The notes under the pieces: model-generated
Seen by the model: the letters and a program-made list of their open reading frames with translations, nothing else
What the model was told of the DNA's origin: nothing
Database searches by the model: none
Program-made: the position numbers and the translations under genes
Shown: positions 9,657 to 19,402 of the stretch, piece by piece
How the letters are laid out: the number at the start of each line of letters is the position of its first letter
Numbering within the stretch: position 1 is the stretch's first letter
NCBI RefSeq assembly: GCF_024362695.1
Contig: NC_065415.1
Location: forward strand, 3,079,438-3,143,437
Reading direction: 5' to 3'
From: Pectinophora gossypiella
Lineage: Eukaryota > Arthropoda > Insecta > Lepidoptera > Gelechiidae
DNA length: 64,000 nt

Positions 9657-9715
9657 CAAGTTTATCTATGATAATTGGGTTGAAATATTCAACTTAATTA
9701 TCATAGGTAAACTTG
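9657..9715. other. 59-nt near-perfect palindrome
   Basis: CAAGTTTATCTATGATAATT on the left pairs with AATTATCATAGGTAAACTTG on the right (one mismatch). The central GTTGAA/TTCAAC extends the pairing almost to the axis. It is isolated from the P1-P6 families. It could be a small RNA hairpin or the remnant of a palindromic element; the sequence alone does not decide. Confidence 0.6.
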
Positions 9716-9882
9716 TTAAAGGTCATTTAACATTTTTGAATCTATCACAATGTTGACGAGGTTCCAGGCAACAATCAGCGGAGGGTATATTATATTCTCA
9801 TAGGTTTTACTCAATATATGTATAAACATAATGAGGATATAATATATATATATACGTATATATTATAGTATGTTTGTATGAG

Positions 9883-10168
9883 GAGCTCGGTGGCGCAGCG
9901 GAAAACGCGCTCGGTTGTTGAAGTTAAGCAACTTTCGCAAAGGCCGGTCTTAGGATGGGTGACCATAAAAAAAAAAAAGAATTCATCTCGAGCTCCTCCG
10001 TGCTTCGGAAGGCACGTTAAGCCGTTGGTCCCGGCTGCATTAGCAGTCGTTAATAACCACCAATCCGCACTGGGCCCGTGTGGTGGTTTAAGGCCCGATC
10101 TCCCTATCCATCCATAGGGAAGGCCCGTGCCCCTGCAGTGGGGACGTTAATGGGCTGGTGATGATGAT
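9883..10168 (+). mobile_element. S5 SINE (5S rRNA-derived), nearly complete
   Basis: The head GAGCTCGGTGGCGCAGCGG is followed by two blocks of the 5S rRNA internal promoter: GAAGTTAAGCAAC (box A type) and GGATGGGTGACC (box C type). An A-run and a second GAGCTCC lead into the SINE core (CGTGCTTCGGAAGGCACG), then the body to GGGGACGTTAATGGGCTGG and a GATGATGAT tail. About 8 bases seen in the 16371 copy are missing between head and box A. ATAGTATGTT occurs at 9865-9874 and 10169-10178, a likely TSD, with 8 extra bases before the head. It resembles HaSE3 of Helicoverpa armigera. Confidence 0.9.
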
Positions 10169-10301
10169 ATAGTATGTTACAATACAAATATATGTAAATA
10201 TCACTATTCGGAAGAATTTCAGAGAAATATACCGATTTTCTTGTTTCATACTTTTTAGAGCGTGATTTCTCTGCAGTCGGGTTTTAACTAAACTTTTATG
10301 T

Positions 10302-10410
10302 TTTTACAGAAGCAACGGCCTATCTGACATTCAAACCCGCGACGCGAAAACCAACCCAATACAGGTTAAGTCACTTACCTCCGAAAATGTATTTCTCGGG
10401 AATGTGGGGT
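10302..10410 (-). mobile_element. T3 SINE body fragment
   Basis: Minus-strand T3 landmarks: TTTACAGAAGCAAC, CAAACCCGCG, ACCTCCGAAAATG, TTTCTCGGGAATGTGGG. Head and tail missing. Confidence 0.75.
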
Positions 10411-10978
10411 GAGGACCCCTAAAAAGACCCCTTAAATAAAAACAGAATAAAAAAGCCTTTAAGTTTAAATAAAGGTTTCTTGGTTGCCAGAAACAGATAA
10501 GTAAAAAGACCAACTTAATTTTCTAGTTCATTCGCCTGGAGTAGTAAATGTTCATAAAGTATTTTATTAAGGGTATTGAACCCATCAGTGGCCCTAATCA
10601 AATCAAAATGGCTTGGATAAAAAGGAAAATTTATCTAAAGAGGGTTTCTTTTGTTCATATTATACAAATTACAAGGAAATTAATTAATGTATTAAACCTG
10701 TTACTTAACGTTTACTCGCGTGGAAAGATTTTTTTTGTTATTTGCGTTTGTTAATCTTCCTGCGCAGATTTTAGGACTTTTCTTTAAATTAAAATAGGCA
10801 CGCGTTTAACCACAATCTCACCGAGGTCGAGGGTGGATCACGATTACCTAGCAAATTCCTATTCGCTCTAGCTTTGAAGACTCCCAGATTATAACAAGTT
10901 GGAAAAACATACGACGGTAGACAGTTCTAGTTCTTTGCCGTTCGCATCAAAAAGGAAGAGGCAAAACGTTTAGTACGG
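10411..10978. other. No feature recognised
   Basis: AT-rich; no repeat partner or coding signal seen. Confidence 0.35.
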
Positions 10979-11489
10979 ACTAGCTTTTGCCCGCGACTTC
11001 GTCCGCGTGGCGTGTTATGAAAGAGAGATCTTTGTGTGTGTGGTCAAGCATCTAACTTATGCAGTTTAGATTTTTTCATACATTTTTTTCCCCGCTAACT
11101 CCCATTTTTCAAAATACAGCCATAACTAAACTGTATATTTACTAAAGTATGCATGCATGCTAGATTGAAGATATATATCTTACGCGGTTCCGATTTTTTC
11201 ATACAGATGTTTTTTCCCGCTAACTCCCGTTTCTGTGACAATTTTGCAATATCCTGTTGCAACTAAGCTTTAAGTTAACTAATTTCAAGCGTCTAACTTA
11301 AGCGGTTTAGATTTTTCATACAAAAAGATTTTCCCGCTAATTCCCGTTCCCGTGGGAATTCCTTTCGTAGTGCATCTCTACGGTACCTAAGCTACGTCCT
11401 TTCCAAATTTCAGGTGCCTACGTTTAGCCGTTTAGGCTGTGCGTTGATATGTTAGTCAGTCAGTTTCTCCTTTTATAATATTTAGATTG
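10979..11489 (+). repeat. U3 repeat with three internal units
   Basis: Begins TAGCTTTTGCCCGCGACTTC (then GTCCGCGTGG), a start common in moth genomes, and ends TCAGTCAGTTTCTCCTTTTA with an ATATTTAGAT tail. Three internal units of about 120-bp period begin near 11049, 11170 and 11289. Each has a TTTAGATTTTTTCATACA-like block followed by TTTCCCGCTAACTCCC. The 45487 copy keeps only one. Probably a non-autonomous retroelement; class uncertain. Confidence 0.7.
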
Positions 11490-11770
11490 GTGGTATATCC
11501 ACAACATAAGGATGAAATGTCTGCCGACGTCTGGTTGTCCGTAGGTGGAATGGAGTGGGTGGAATTAACTTGTGAAGTTCCTGCATACACTCACCGAAGT
11601 GTATCCTATAAAAAACCGACAGACAAACTACCCTTCGTTTGTGTTCTAGACTTTGGAGTAGAGTTTTCACTAACACAGACTTTAATATTACAAACATACA
11701 GTTTATTTATTATTATTTATATGTACACAATAAAACAGACACAAGGAATATACAATGACAACAGGCAGTA
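11490..11770. other. No gene assigned
   Basis: A 99-codon open frame (11487-11786) crosses from U3 into P2, so it is probably accidental. No domain recognised. Confidence 0.35.
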
Positions 11771-11914
11771 TGGTCACGAGCATTAATATGTATACACTTT
11801 GGTACCATGTCACATTAACTTTTTTGACAAATTGTACTGCAAGTCTCACTAAATATGTCAAATATGTTAGTGCGACAGAGTCCTAAAGTGGGTACATTAT
11901 ATTGCTCATGACTG
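11771..11914. mobile_element. P2 MITE, copy 1
   Basis: 144 bp between TA dinucleotides, with imperfect terminal inverted repeats: GGTCACGAGCATTAATATG at the left and its near complement CATGAGCAATATAATG at the right. Near-identical copies at 34486 and 35801 point to fairly recent activity. TA targets suggest Tc1/mariner mobilisation (inference). Confidence 0.75.
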
Positions 11915-12195
11915 TACAGGTAAGCTTATCTCTAAACAAAGCTGTCCTACGTGGGTATTTCCCAAAAAGCTAACAGTAAAAGTCAATTATCTCATCGTTT
12001 TTTCTCTTTATTTCGTAAAAGTATTCGTAATCTTAGCAATAAATTTTACCCTAAAAGCTATAAATTTTTATTTCACGCTTTCCCTTCAAATGTAATCTTT
12101 GAGACATGATCCTGGTAGAAACCTTTCTTTGAAAGCGCGTGGTCGTATATTTTTTATAGATCTCAGATGTTATATTATTTTACCATACTATTTAG

Positions 12196-12492
12196 ACCAT
12201 AGAGGTGGTCTAGTAGTTAGAGCATTAAGCTTACGATTTGGAGGTCCGGGTTCGATTGCTGATGAGGACGCTATCAAAATGACTGTCCTTTGTTTGTAAA
12301 GGACATTGCAGGCTTGAATCACCTGATTGTCCGAAAAAGTAAGATGATTACGTGCTTCTGAAGGCATGTTAAGCCGTTGGTCCCGCGCTACTAACCCAAA
12401 CGCCTCCACACGCAGTGGAGCAGCGTGATGGAGTATGCTCCATACCTCCTCCGGTTGATCGAGGGAGGCCTGTGGGCCGTAAATATGATGTT
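12196..12492 (+). mobile_element. T2 SINE, near full length
   Basis: Degraded head GTGGTCTAGTAGTTAGAGC, B box GGTCCGGGTTCGATTGC, then ACTGTCCTTTGTTTG, the shared core (diverged to GTGCTTCTGAAGGCATG), CGCAGTGGAGCAGCG, and an end at GAGGCCTGTGGGCC with a GTTTATG tail. It carries a deletion just after the core and lacks the usual CCCAGCAGTGGGACG. Confidence 0.8.
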
Positions 12493-12697
12493 TATGTTAA
12501 ATCTGCGAACAATGCGTGCGAAAATACGCGCGCGTGGTTTTGATGTAAGAATCTCATTTAATTTCTAGTTTTCTCGTGACCAAGAGGAAAATGCTATAGA
12601 GCTCGCTTGCACTTACCCGTCTGGCAGCATATTGATGTATATGCCGTGGCCAGATCTTAGAATTAATCATTTCATGATGTGCTCGATCATTTCATTT

Positions 12698-12930
12698 CTT
12701 CTTCTATCGTGTGGGTTGTGAGGTGAATTACCAACCTCATCAACCCTGGTGTCAGGGTTATTATTGAGCCAAAGGCCCCTGACATAGCTCATGTAACGAC
12801 TACTTACTTACATCAGTATGTAGTAACCGGGACCAACGGCTTAACGCGCCTTCCGAAGCACGGATCATCTTACTTTTTGGACAATCAGATGTCCAGCCTG
12901 TAATGTCCGGGACTTCGGGCCTCCACCCCT
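12698..12930 (-). mobile_element. T1 SINE, tRNA head mostly lost
   Basis: Starts with the T1 end on the minus strand (TCTTCTATCGTGTGGGTTGT), then the CATCAACCCTGGTGTCAGGG block, the core (GACCAACGGCTTAACGCGCC) and a rearranged head region around GGGCCTCC. Head degraded. Confidence 0.75.
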
Positions 12931-13422
12931 ACCCGTCGTGCCGCAACTCTATACCTATCATTCATAAATTAACTTTGTCAAAACCATTATTGTTACAACC
13001 TTGCAAAGTTATTATTGAAAGGTACTTAGGTAAATTTTGACGTCAATTAACTTGCCTAACGCCAAGAGTTCGTACAATTACAAAGTAAGTTAGTGCCTAA
13101 CTAAACTGATTTCAATTAATTCAGTCTTGCTATTAAAAACTTGATGTAGATGAAGACTGTGGCAGTTTCTTTCAATCTTGCGTTCAAAGCGAGATTAATA
13201 ATACAATTTAATGTGAGATGTTCATTAAAAAGTTAATGTAAACAATACAATGCAATGGTGTTAATTCCTGTAGATAACATCTTATTTTATTTTATGTTAT
13301 ACCAGGGTTGCTAGGGTTGGTAATTCGCCTGACAACCCAGACGACAGTTAGTAGTTTGGCGGCGAGGAGGTTTTGCCTCCAAAGGATGTTTTCGGGGTAC
13401 CGAACTGAGCATAGTACCCCGC
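12931..13422. other. No gene; possible upstream part of U4
   Basis: AT-rich to about 13310. A perfect GGGGTAC/GTACCCC stem (13-base loop) lies at 13394-13420 just before the shared U4 block; whether it belongs to U4 is unknown. Confidence 0.35.
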
Positions 13423-13578
13423 TAGCCACAAGCTGTTAGTATGACTAGGGATCGACGATCCAACATGTGTAAACTTCGATATCGCGTTTCACGACTGCTT
13501 GAAGACTGCATTATTGAATGTGGCGCCATCTGTTGCATGTGAGCGGAACTAGGTGGCCAACTAGTTGGGTCCGCCACA
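13423..13578. repeat. U4 LTR-like repeat, copy 1
   Basis: Shares ~155 bp with 52879-53068 (190 bp): TGACTAGGGATCGACGATCC, TAAACTTCGATATCGCGTTT, TGTGGCGCCATCTGTTGC and the end GTTGGGTCCGCCACA. Both copies end in CA after the same bases, and the minus strand starts TGTGGCGG, as a retroviral-type LTR would. This copy lacks a ~31-bp segment present in the other. No internal retrotransposon domain is nearby, so a solo LTR is only one reading. Confidence 0.6.
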
Positions 13579-14276
13579 GTAGTATATAAATTCAGGAGCA
13601 GTAGACACTATGGAATACCATTTGCCTAAATCACGGAATCATGTCCTCAGATATGGGGGACTGACCCAAGAGAGAGAAATCACGGAATAGAAAGAAGAGG
13701 TTGGGAGAGCGAAGTGAGCGCGAAACACACTTTAACGTCTCCTCCTTGCCGTTAAACTGGCGAGCATGTAAGTAGGTTTTAAGATTGAGCATGAGCCCTT
13801 TTACTAAATAAATAAAGTAATGTATATACCTATCTAAATATAAGCATACCCCGGACACTTCACACAAAAAAAAACCCGTTTCACACAGACACTACACATT
13901 GACATTATCAGCTCGCGCAACTGTGTATGTGTGATTTAATCTTCTGAATCTTAATGATGCACTTGACAATATCCTTGTAACCATAACAGGCTTATCTTCA
14001 TCAATATCACCTTTTCAACCAGCCGGATAATCAAGTTGAGATACAAATCTCGGCCTTCGGTCTCGAGGGGTCCAGAGCACCAAAAATACCCTATCCATTA
14101 AAGTTCACGTGACGTCTTGTCGGGGGCTGAGTCAGCTTCTAAGTAGGTGTTGAGTAGTACTGTGACACACGGGACGAAGAGATTGTGCAACTTTTGTTTT
14201 TAGTCAAGAAAAAAAAAATACCGACGTACCACTAGAACACTCCTATTAAAAGTCTTTATTCTGTTTAAGGCAAAGA
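13579..14276. other. No feature recognised
   Basis: Contains a 78-codon minus-strand frame without recognisable domain. Nothing else seen. Confidence 0.35.
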
Positions 14277-14460
14277 TGAAGTAAGATAATCCGTGCGTAA
14301 GGCACGTTAAGCCGTTGGTCCTGGTTACTATTTGCTGATGTAAGTGAGTAATCGTTACATGAGCCATGTCAGAGGCCTTTGGCGGATCAATAATAACCCT
14401 GACACCAGAGTTGCTGAGATTGGTACTCCACCTCACAACCCACTCGATAGAAGAAGATTC
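14277..14460 (+). mobile_element. T1 SINE 3' two-thirds
   Basis: Core AAGGCACGTTAAGCCG, TTTGCTGATGTAAGTGAGTA, ACATGAGCCATGTCAGAGGC, CCCTGACACCAGAGTTG, then the end CAACCCACTCGATAGAAG. tRNA head missing. Confidence 0.8.
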
Positions 14461-14507
14461 TATCTTTTAAATATTTAATGTTCAGAAAACGCATGACAAC
14501 TTAGTGT

Positions 14508-14640
14508 CGTGGATTCGAGCCCCGCCTGCGGCTCAAAACCACTGAGTTCGACATTTTAAGTTTGAATTCATTTTTGGATCATATAATTGATATCACTTGT
14601 TTTTCAGGCTTTGTGCCCGCTTCATGGCAATAGATTTCTT
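14508..14640 (+). repeat. Repeat related to 59890-60010
   Basis: A tRNA-like GGATTCGAGCCCCGC, then TTGAATTCAT, GGATCAT, GATATCACTTG and TTTTGTGCCCG-type blocks, are shared with 59890-60010. Probably a weakly preserved SINE. Confidence 0.45.
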
Positions 14641-14859
14641 CAATGGATATGAAATAAAATGAAATGAGTGGGCCCGGTAGACGTGGACATAATCATTTTT
14701 AAGAGTAGAAATTAGAGCAGAATCACTCAGTTGATTTAAATACCAAATAGTACTTCTTATCATTTTTAAGTGTAGGAGAATTAGGATATTTTCCCATTAG
14801 TCAAACAGTGGGACTAAACAGTAGGAATACTGAGAATAAAGGGCTTTTATATGGGACAT

Positions 14860-15022
14860 CATCAGCCCATTAACGTCCCCACTGCTGGGGCACGGGCCTT
14901 CCCTATGGATGGATAGGGAGATCGGGCCTTAAACCATCACGCGGGCCCAGTGCGGATTGATGGTTATTAACGACTGCTAATGCAGTCGGGACCAACGGCT
15001 TAACGTGCCTTAACAACGTGCG
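14860..15022 (-). mobile_element. S5 SINE, 5'-truncated, 14-bp TSD
   Basis: Bounded by perfect TTTATATGGGACAT copies at 14846-14859 and 15023-15036. From the minus-strand tail (GATGATG) inward it holds the S5 end and body, and stops inside the core (TTAACGTGCC). About 11 unmatched bases at 15012-15022 lie before the duplication. The 5S promoter is gone, so the copy is inert. Confidence 0.92.
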
Positions 15023-15036
15023 TTTATATGGGACAT

Positions 15037-15429
15037 AATAAAACATATTATTATCTAGCGAGGAATGGGTGTTTGTACATACTATAGACTTCTGCTTTCT
15101 TCGGGGATATAGGCCTGTTGCCATGTTGATGTTTTGCTAAGAACTCATTCATTCAGTCAGAAAATGTATTTGAATGTATTTGTACATTTTAGTTATCTAC
15201 CTAAACGATTACGTTACAAATGTTGTTTGCACGTATAACACGCTTATGTAACAGTCTAATTTCTGATGTAACTTTTATTTTTTTAATGTTTTATTATTAT
15301 AAGCTGTTAGTGTATTTTTTATAAATAAATAAATAAAAAAAATTGTGCCTATTCTGGCACCAACTTAAGTTTAGTTTGACAGCTCAGTTAACAGCTTTGT
15401 TTTGTAAGCGCCTATTCTTCTTCTTATTT
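15037..15429. other. No clear feature
   Basis: 15084-15125 carries a degraded TTCGGGGATATAGGCCTG block like the end of the element at 7525. The rest is AT-rich. Confidence 0.35.
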
Positions 15430-15500
15430 CATGTCTTATGTCTGATTGTTTAAATGTAGTTCTGTGCAATAAAGTATATTTGATTTGATTTGATTTGAAA
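15430..15500 (+). mobile_element. LINE 3' tail, (TTTGA)n
   Basis: TTCTGTGCAATAAAGTATAT followed by TTGATTTGATTTGATTTG: a polyadenylation signal and a pentamer tail typical of lepidopteran LINE 3' ends. The same motif occurs at 7098-7121. Upstream limit unclear. Confidence 0.5.
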
Positions 15501-16273
15501 GAAGAAGAAGAATAGTCATTAAGAATCTAAACGTTTGCCTGACAAATTACGCGTCTGTGTGTCACACGCTTCCTGCTAAGGCAGCAACTTTGAGTTAAGT
15601 GACTCTATTCTTTTTTCTCGCGCGATAATTCATTTAATCCGACAAAAAAGGAAGCGGATCTAAACGGAAATGGGAAATTAAATTTAAAAAGTTAACTGGA
15701 AAAGTGTTTTAAAATGTTACAGTACAAATTAGACTTTCGTATTTTCAATTCGGGCAACTGTTGCTTATGCTGGGAGGAGTTTAGATTTTGTCTATGGTCG
15801 GACTTTGGAATGTATGCAGGAACTTAGTAGATATTAAGTACTTACTTAAGGATTTATTATGTAATGCAGCTTGAACGATAGATCTCATTTCTCATCTGTT
15901 GTTGAGGGATTGATATTTTGTTCATCTTGCGATGGATTTAGGATAAAGGTCATGTCTCACTTGAACACCATCGCAATCACGGTAGTGTAGAAGTAGTGTA
16001 TAGACAACTGCATAAAATTTGTTGGTGGCGCGACAGAGTTGTCGCTACCGTGGTGTGCTAGTTAGATAGTAACCTGAACTGCTTAAGGCCCTTAACATGG
16101 CTTATATAACGACTTTGTACTTAGTAACTTAGCTAAGTAAATATTAGCCATGATCAACGGCTTGACGACTGACTATGATGAAAATGGTGACTTTATGTAA
16201 GCCCCACTTAAAAACAGAAAAGGAAGAAACATAACAATAAGCTCACGACTATAAGCTCGCCTATGCTTTATCT
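15501..16273. other. Mostly unassigned
   Basis: 16085-16170 looks like a very degraded minus-strand T1 (TAACATGGCTTATATAACGAC, then ATCAACGGCTTGACG). The remainder shows nothing recognisable. Confidence 0.3.
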
Positions 16274-16804
16274 TGTGACGTAGCGAGTAAGCGCCGCTAC
16301 TTCAAAAGCTCACCCCTGATGCCGAGCAGCAGCGGTATATCAGTACTGGGCTCTAGCTAGAATATCATCATCATCAGCCCATTAACGTCCCCACTGCTGG
16401 GGCACGGGCCTTCCCTATGGATGGGTAGGGAGCTGGCTTTAAACCATCACGCGGGCCCAGTGCGGATTGATGGTTATTAATGACTGCTAATGCAGCCGGG
16501 ACCAACGGCGTAACGTGCCTTCCGAAGCACGGAGGAGCTCGAGATTAAAACTTTGTTTTTTTTTGTGGTCACCCATCCAATGACCGGCCTTTGCGAAAGT
16601 TGCTTTACTTCAACAATCGCAGATCGAGCGCGTTAACCGCTGCGCCACCGAGCTCTTAGCTAGAATATCACCTATTGAGAATTTGGTCGATGTACTGCGG
16701 AACGGAAGGCGATTGGGGCAACCACCGTTCTACACGCCCTGTCTATGGAGTATTGAAAGCGATTAGTCCACCGACAAGAGCGCAGCTCTTAATTAAAGAG
16801 AGAG
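16274..16804 (+). mobile_element. RA-tailed SINE with S5 nested inside, 11-bp TSD
   Basis: Outer element: TGTGACGTAGCGAGTAAGCG to CCACCGACAAGAGCGCAGCT and an AGAGAG tail, between perfect ATGCTTTATCT copies (16263-16273, 16805-16815). It is split by an S5 insertion at 16368-16656. Joined across the insert it matches the unoccupied copy at 25388-25676, apart from a ~33-bp segment near 16350 missing here. Its 3' end is that of the RA LINE, so RA enzymes probably mobilised it. Confidence 0.92.
16368..16656 (-). mobile_element. S5 SINE, full length, 14-bp TSD
   Basis: The most complete S5 copy. Minus strand: GAGCTCGGTGGCGCAGCGG, GAAGTAAAGCAAC, GGCCGGTCATTGGATGGG with TGACC, an A-rich linker, the core, the body and a GATGATGATGAT tail. 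Perfect TAGCTAGAATATCA copies at 16354-16367 and 16657-16670 are target sequence from the host SINE. It inserted after that SINE. Confidence 0.95.
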
Positions 16805-16815
16805 ATGCTTTATCT

Positions 16816-17452
16816 AACTATAAATTATATATGTAAATTTCCTTTGTATTTTAAAGCAATAAAGAGTATACTAACAAACAAACTATATCCCAGTTACCGT
16901 AGTCTGAGGTACATACACCACAAGATGAACTAAGTACCCGCGTCATACAGAGCTGTCTGAAAAAAGAAGAAATAAAATGAAACTGAAATGATGCATGATG
17001 TGAGTGGAAATATTTCTAATAAAGTATATTAGTATTATATTGAATGAAAAATAACAACGACGCATTAACAATTCACAAAGCTAAGTACTAGTCTCCAATA
17101 AAATACTTAACCCCAAATTTACATATCTGAAAGCAATAAAACCCGATACAAATAATAACCGTTGTTCAAATATCCGATTACAACATTTATTACGATATAT
17201 CCAGTTCGGACACGGCAATAATTTCGTTCCGATCATGTTCAGCTATTCCGGAATTTAATTGCATTGAGAACATGATATCTCACCTTCGCTTATAAATCCG
17301 GGCCAAATTTACTATGTTCGAGGCGGTTTGGATTTTATACGAGCATTGAAGAATAAATTTGCCTGTAATGTAACGTAACAGAACCCAACATTACATCGGT
17401 GAGGAATGGGAAACAAGCATTACAGTCTGGTTGTAATGTGTAATATTTAATA
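16816..17452. other. Mostly unassigned
   Basis: 16890-16950 holds a U6-type motif (TAGTCTGAGGTACATAC, AAGATGAACTAAGTACC). No genes or other repeats recognised. Confidence 0.35.
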
Positions 17453-17454
17453 TA

Positions 17455-17854
17455 CAGTGTGTAATTTTTCGGACCCGACAAACTTTAAGGGTGGATTCTA
17501 CGAATAATTTCATCGAGAAAACACCCCCATATGTGGGGTGAAATCTCAATAAGATTTTTGCTGTTTTTTTTTAAACAACAAAATTAGATTTGGTGCTTTT
17601 AACTATTTTATGCAGTTTTGGATATTTTTATTAGATAGAAACGACTTTTTGCATATACATACATTTTATTTCATGTCCGTAAGGCCTTTAAATCTCGAGA
17701 TATGATTTTTTATGAAGAAGGAGAAAATCTAAAATCTAAAATTTTAAAATGGCCGCCGTTTGACCCGACATATGGGGGTGTTTTCTCGATGAAATTACTA
17801 GTAGAATCCACCCTTAAAGTTTGTCGGGTCCGATAAACTACACACTACACACTG
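17455..17854. mobile_element. P6: 400-bp TIR element, TA target
   Basis: Terminal inverted repeats of about 80 bp: CAGTGTGTAATTTTTCGGAC at the left, and GTCCGATAAACTACACACTA with a duplicated end at the right. Shared inner blocks are GACAAACTTTAAGGGTGGAT and TTTCATCGAGAAAACACCCC. TA lies on both sides (17453-17454 and 17855-17856). The interior has no frame with a transposase motif, so it is non-autonomous. The Tc1/mariner group is an inference from the TA target. Confidence 0.88.
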
Positions 17855-17856
17855 TA

Positions 17857-17985
17857 CTTTGTGTTTAAAATTGACGTGTGTACCATAAATTTTATGCTTG
17901 TCGATTACCCGTCCCTTTCCTTTTCGGCGGATAAGAAAATGACAGATATAACTTATTTGGTGGTGTTTACAGGAATTCGCACCAT
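17857..17985 (+). mobile_element. P4 element, right half
   Basis: AAAATTGACGTGTGTACCAT, ATGCTTGTCGATTACCCGTC, TTCGGCGGATAAGAAAATGA and AACTTATTTGGTGG match the right half of P4 at 58795-59145. The left half is absent, P6 abutting it directly. Confidence 0.7.
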
Positions 17986-18415
17986 TATCGATATTAAGTA
18001 CTATAATGAATATCACAGCTCTAATTTCCTGTTTGACACTTATGTCTTGTCATACTTTTTTTATCCGACTGCGGCGAAGCAAAAAGGAGGGTTATATGTT
18101 TGGCCGCTGTGTATTATGGGTGTGTGCACGTCTGTTCCAACTTAACTTCTAAACCACCTGTTACAATTTGACAAATGAGGTGTCATTAGACTGAGGACGA
18201 AAACAATTTTTGTTTTTTGATTGATAGTGTGTTTGGCATCAAATGAAAGGCTTTAATTTGTACATTTCAAATTTGTACATATTACTAACTTTTACTTGCG
18301 GGTTTTCTTTTGTTTACTCGATAATTACGTTGATTGCTCAGACATGTTTCGAATATGTTTTGTCTCCAAATCTTGCATAAAACACGTATCGGAAGCATGT
18401 TGCCTTAATACGCAT
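17986..18415. other. No feature recognised
   Basis: No coding signal; AT-rich. Confidence 0.35.
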
Positions 18416-18446
18416 CATCATCATCATCACCAGCCCAATAACGTTT
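18416..18446 (-). mobile_element. S5 3'-tail scrap
   Basis: ATCATCATCATCATCACCAG, then CCCAATAACG: the last ~30 bases of an S5-type 3' end. Confidence 0.5.
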
Positions 18447-18479
18447 TAATACGCATATAAGACACTAAAATAATATAAA

Positions 18480-18600
18480 TAAAAGTATAAGTTCAAAAAC
18501 TAAAACCGGACTACGGAAAAATGACGCTTCAAAAGGTATTAAACAACAAAATAAGTATATTTCTCTGAAATTCTAATGTAAGTTTAAAAACTAAAACCCA
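18480..18600 (+). repeat. Degraded repeat also seen near 34050
   Basis: CTACGGAAAAATGACGC, ATTTCTCTGAAATTCT and AATGTAAG recur in modified form at 34050-34125. CAAAAACTAAAACC appears twice within it. Probably an old LINE 3' region. Confidence 0.35.
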
Positions 18601-18768
18601 ACTATATTTTTTCAATCTTCTTTCAGCCAATACTAGATAAAGACACGAAAGTGCGTCACTCAAACACAGGCCTGTTGTAGTTGAATTGCAGATGTATTCC
18701 AGACCGTTTTCCGCAGTTAAGCTAGTTGTTGAAAAATGCAACTTTGTAGTCCCAATGAGCAAACACCA

Positions 18769-18957
18769 TCATCATCATCACCAGCCCATTAACGTCCCCA
18801 CTGCTGGGGCACGGGCCATCCCTATTGATGGATAGGGAGATCGGGCCTTAAACCACCACACGGGCCCAGTGCGGATTGGTGGTTATTAACGACTGCTAAT
18901 GCAGCCGGGACCAACGACTTAACGTGCCTTCCGAAACACGGAGGAGCTCGACATGAA
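18769..18957 (-). mobile_element. S5 SINE without 5S head
   Basis: GATGATGATG tail, body and core to GGAGGAGCTCGACATG at 18957, then a T-run. The 5S-like promoter is absent, so it is truncated at the A-rich linker. No TSD recognised. Confidence 0.85.
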
Positions 18958-19249
18958 AGCTTTTTTTCTAAAACAAATGAAATTAAATGAAAATTAAATA
19001 AAATGTCGTCCTCATAACAAAATACCTACTAGAAGAAATCAAGGAAGTCGTAAAAAATCCATATTTCCATGAAGTAGTAAAGTAACAGTAATAAACAGAA
19101 CGACTGTATTTTGACTAAGGACTTGAAGTTAAATTAAGTTTTTAAGGCCCAAACCCTTAGTCAGGTCTAAGTTTAAAGATTTAGCGAAGTATTATTTTAT
19201 ATTTGAATAGTTAAGTTAGAGTACTTTTGCTGAAAATTTTAACAAATTA

Positions 19250-19402
19250 TCCCGAGAAATACGTTACAGAGGTATGTGACCTAACCTGTATTGGACCGGT
19301 TTACACTTCGGGTTGGAAGGTCAGATAGGCAGTCGCTTCTGTAAAAAACCTATCAAATCTTCAGGTTAGGCGAGCTCCAAAGGTTAATGCTATGGAGATG
19401 AT
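19250..19402 (+). mobile_element. T3 SINE 3' half
   Basis: CCGAGAAATACGTTACAGAG, TGTGACCTAACCTGTATTGG, GTCAGATAGGCAGTCGCTTC and a GATGATGATG tail. Head and first half missing. Confidence 0.75.

Noticed and set aside
9883..9970. A 5S rRNA gene
   Set aside because: Only the internal promoter blocks resemble 5S rRNA. The sequence then enters an A-run and SINE body, and other copies are dispersed with target duplications.
11487..11786. 99-codon frame as a host gene
   Set aside because: It begins at the end of U3 and ends in P2; no recognisable domain.
16270..16815. A CRISPR-like or tandem array from repeated motifs
   Set aside because: The repeats are nested SINEs with target duplications, not regularly spaced units. 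No array occurs in the window.
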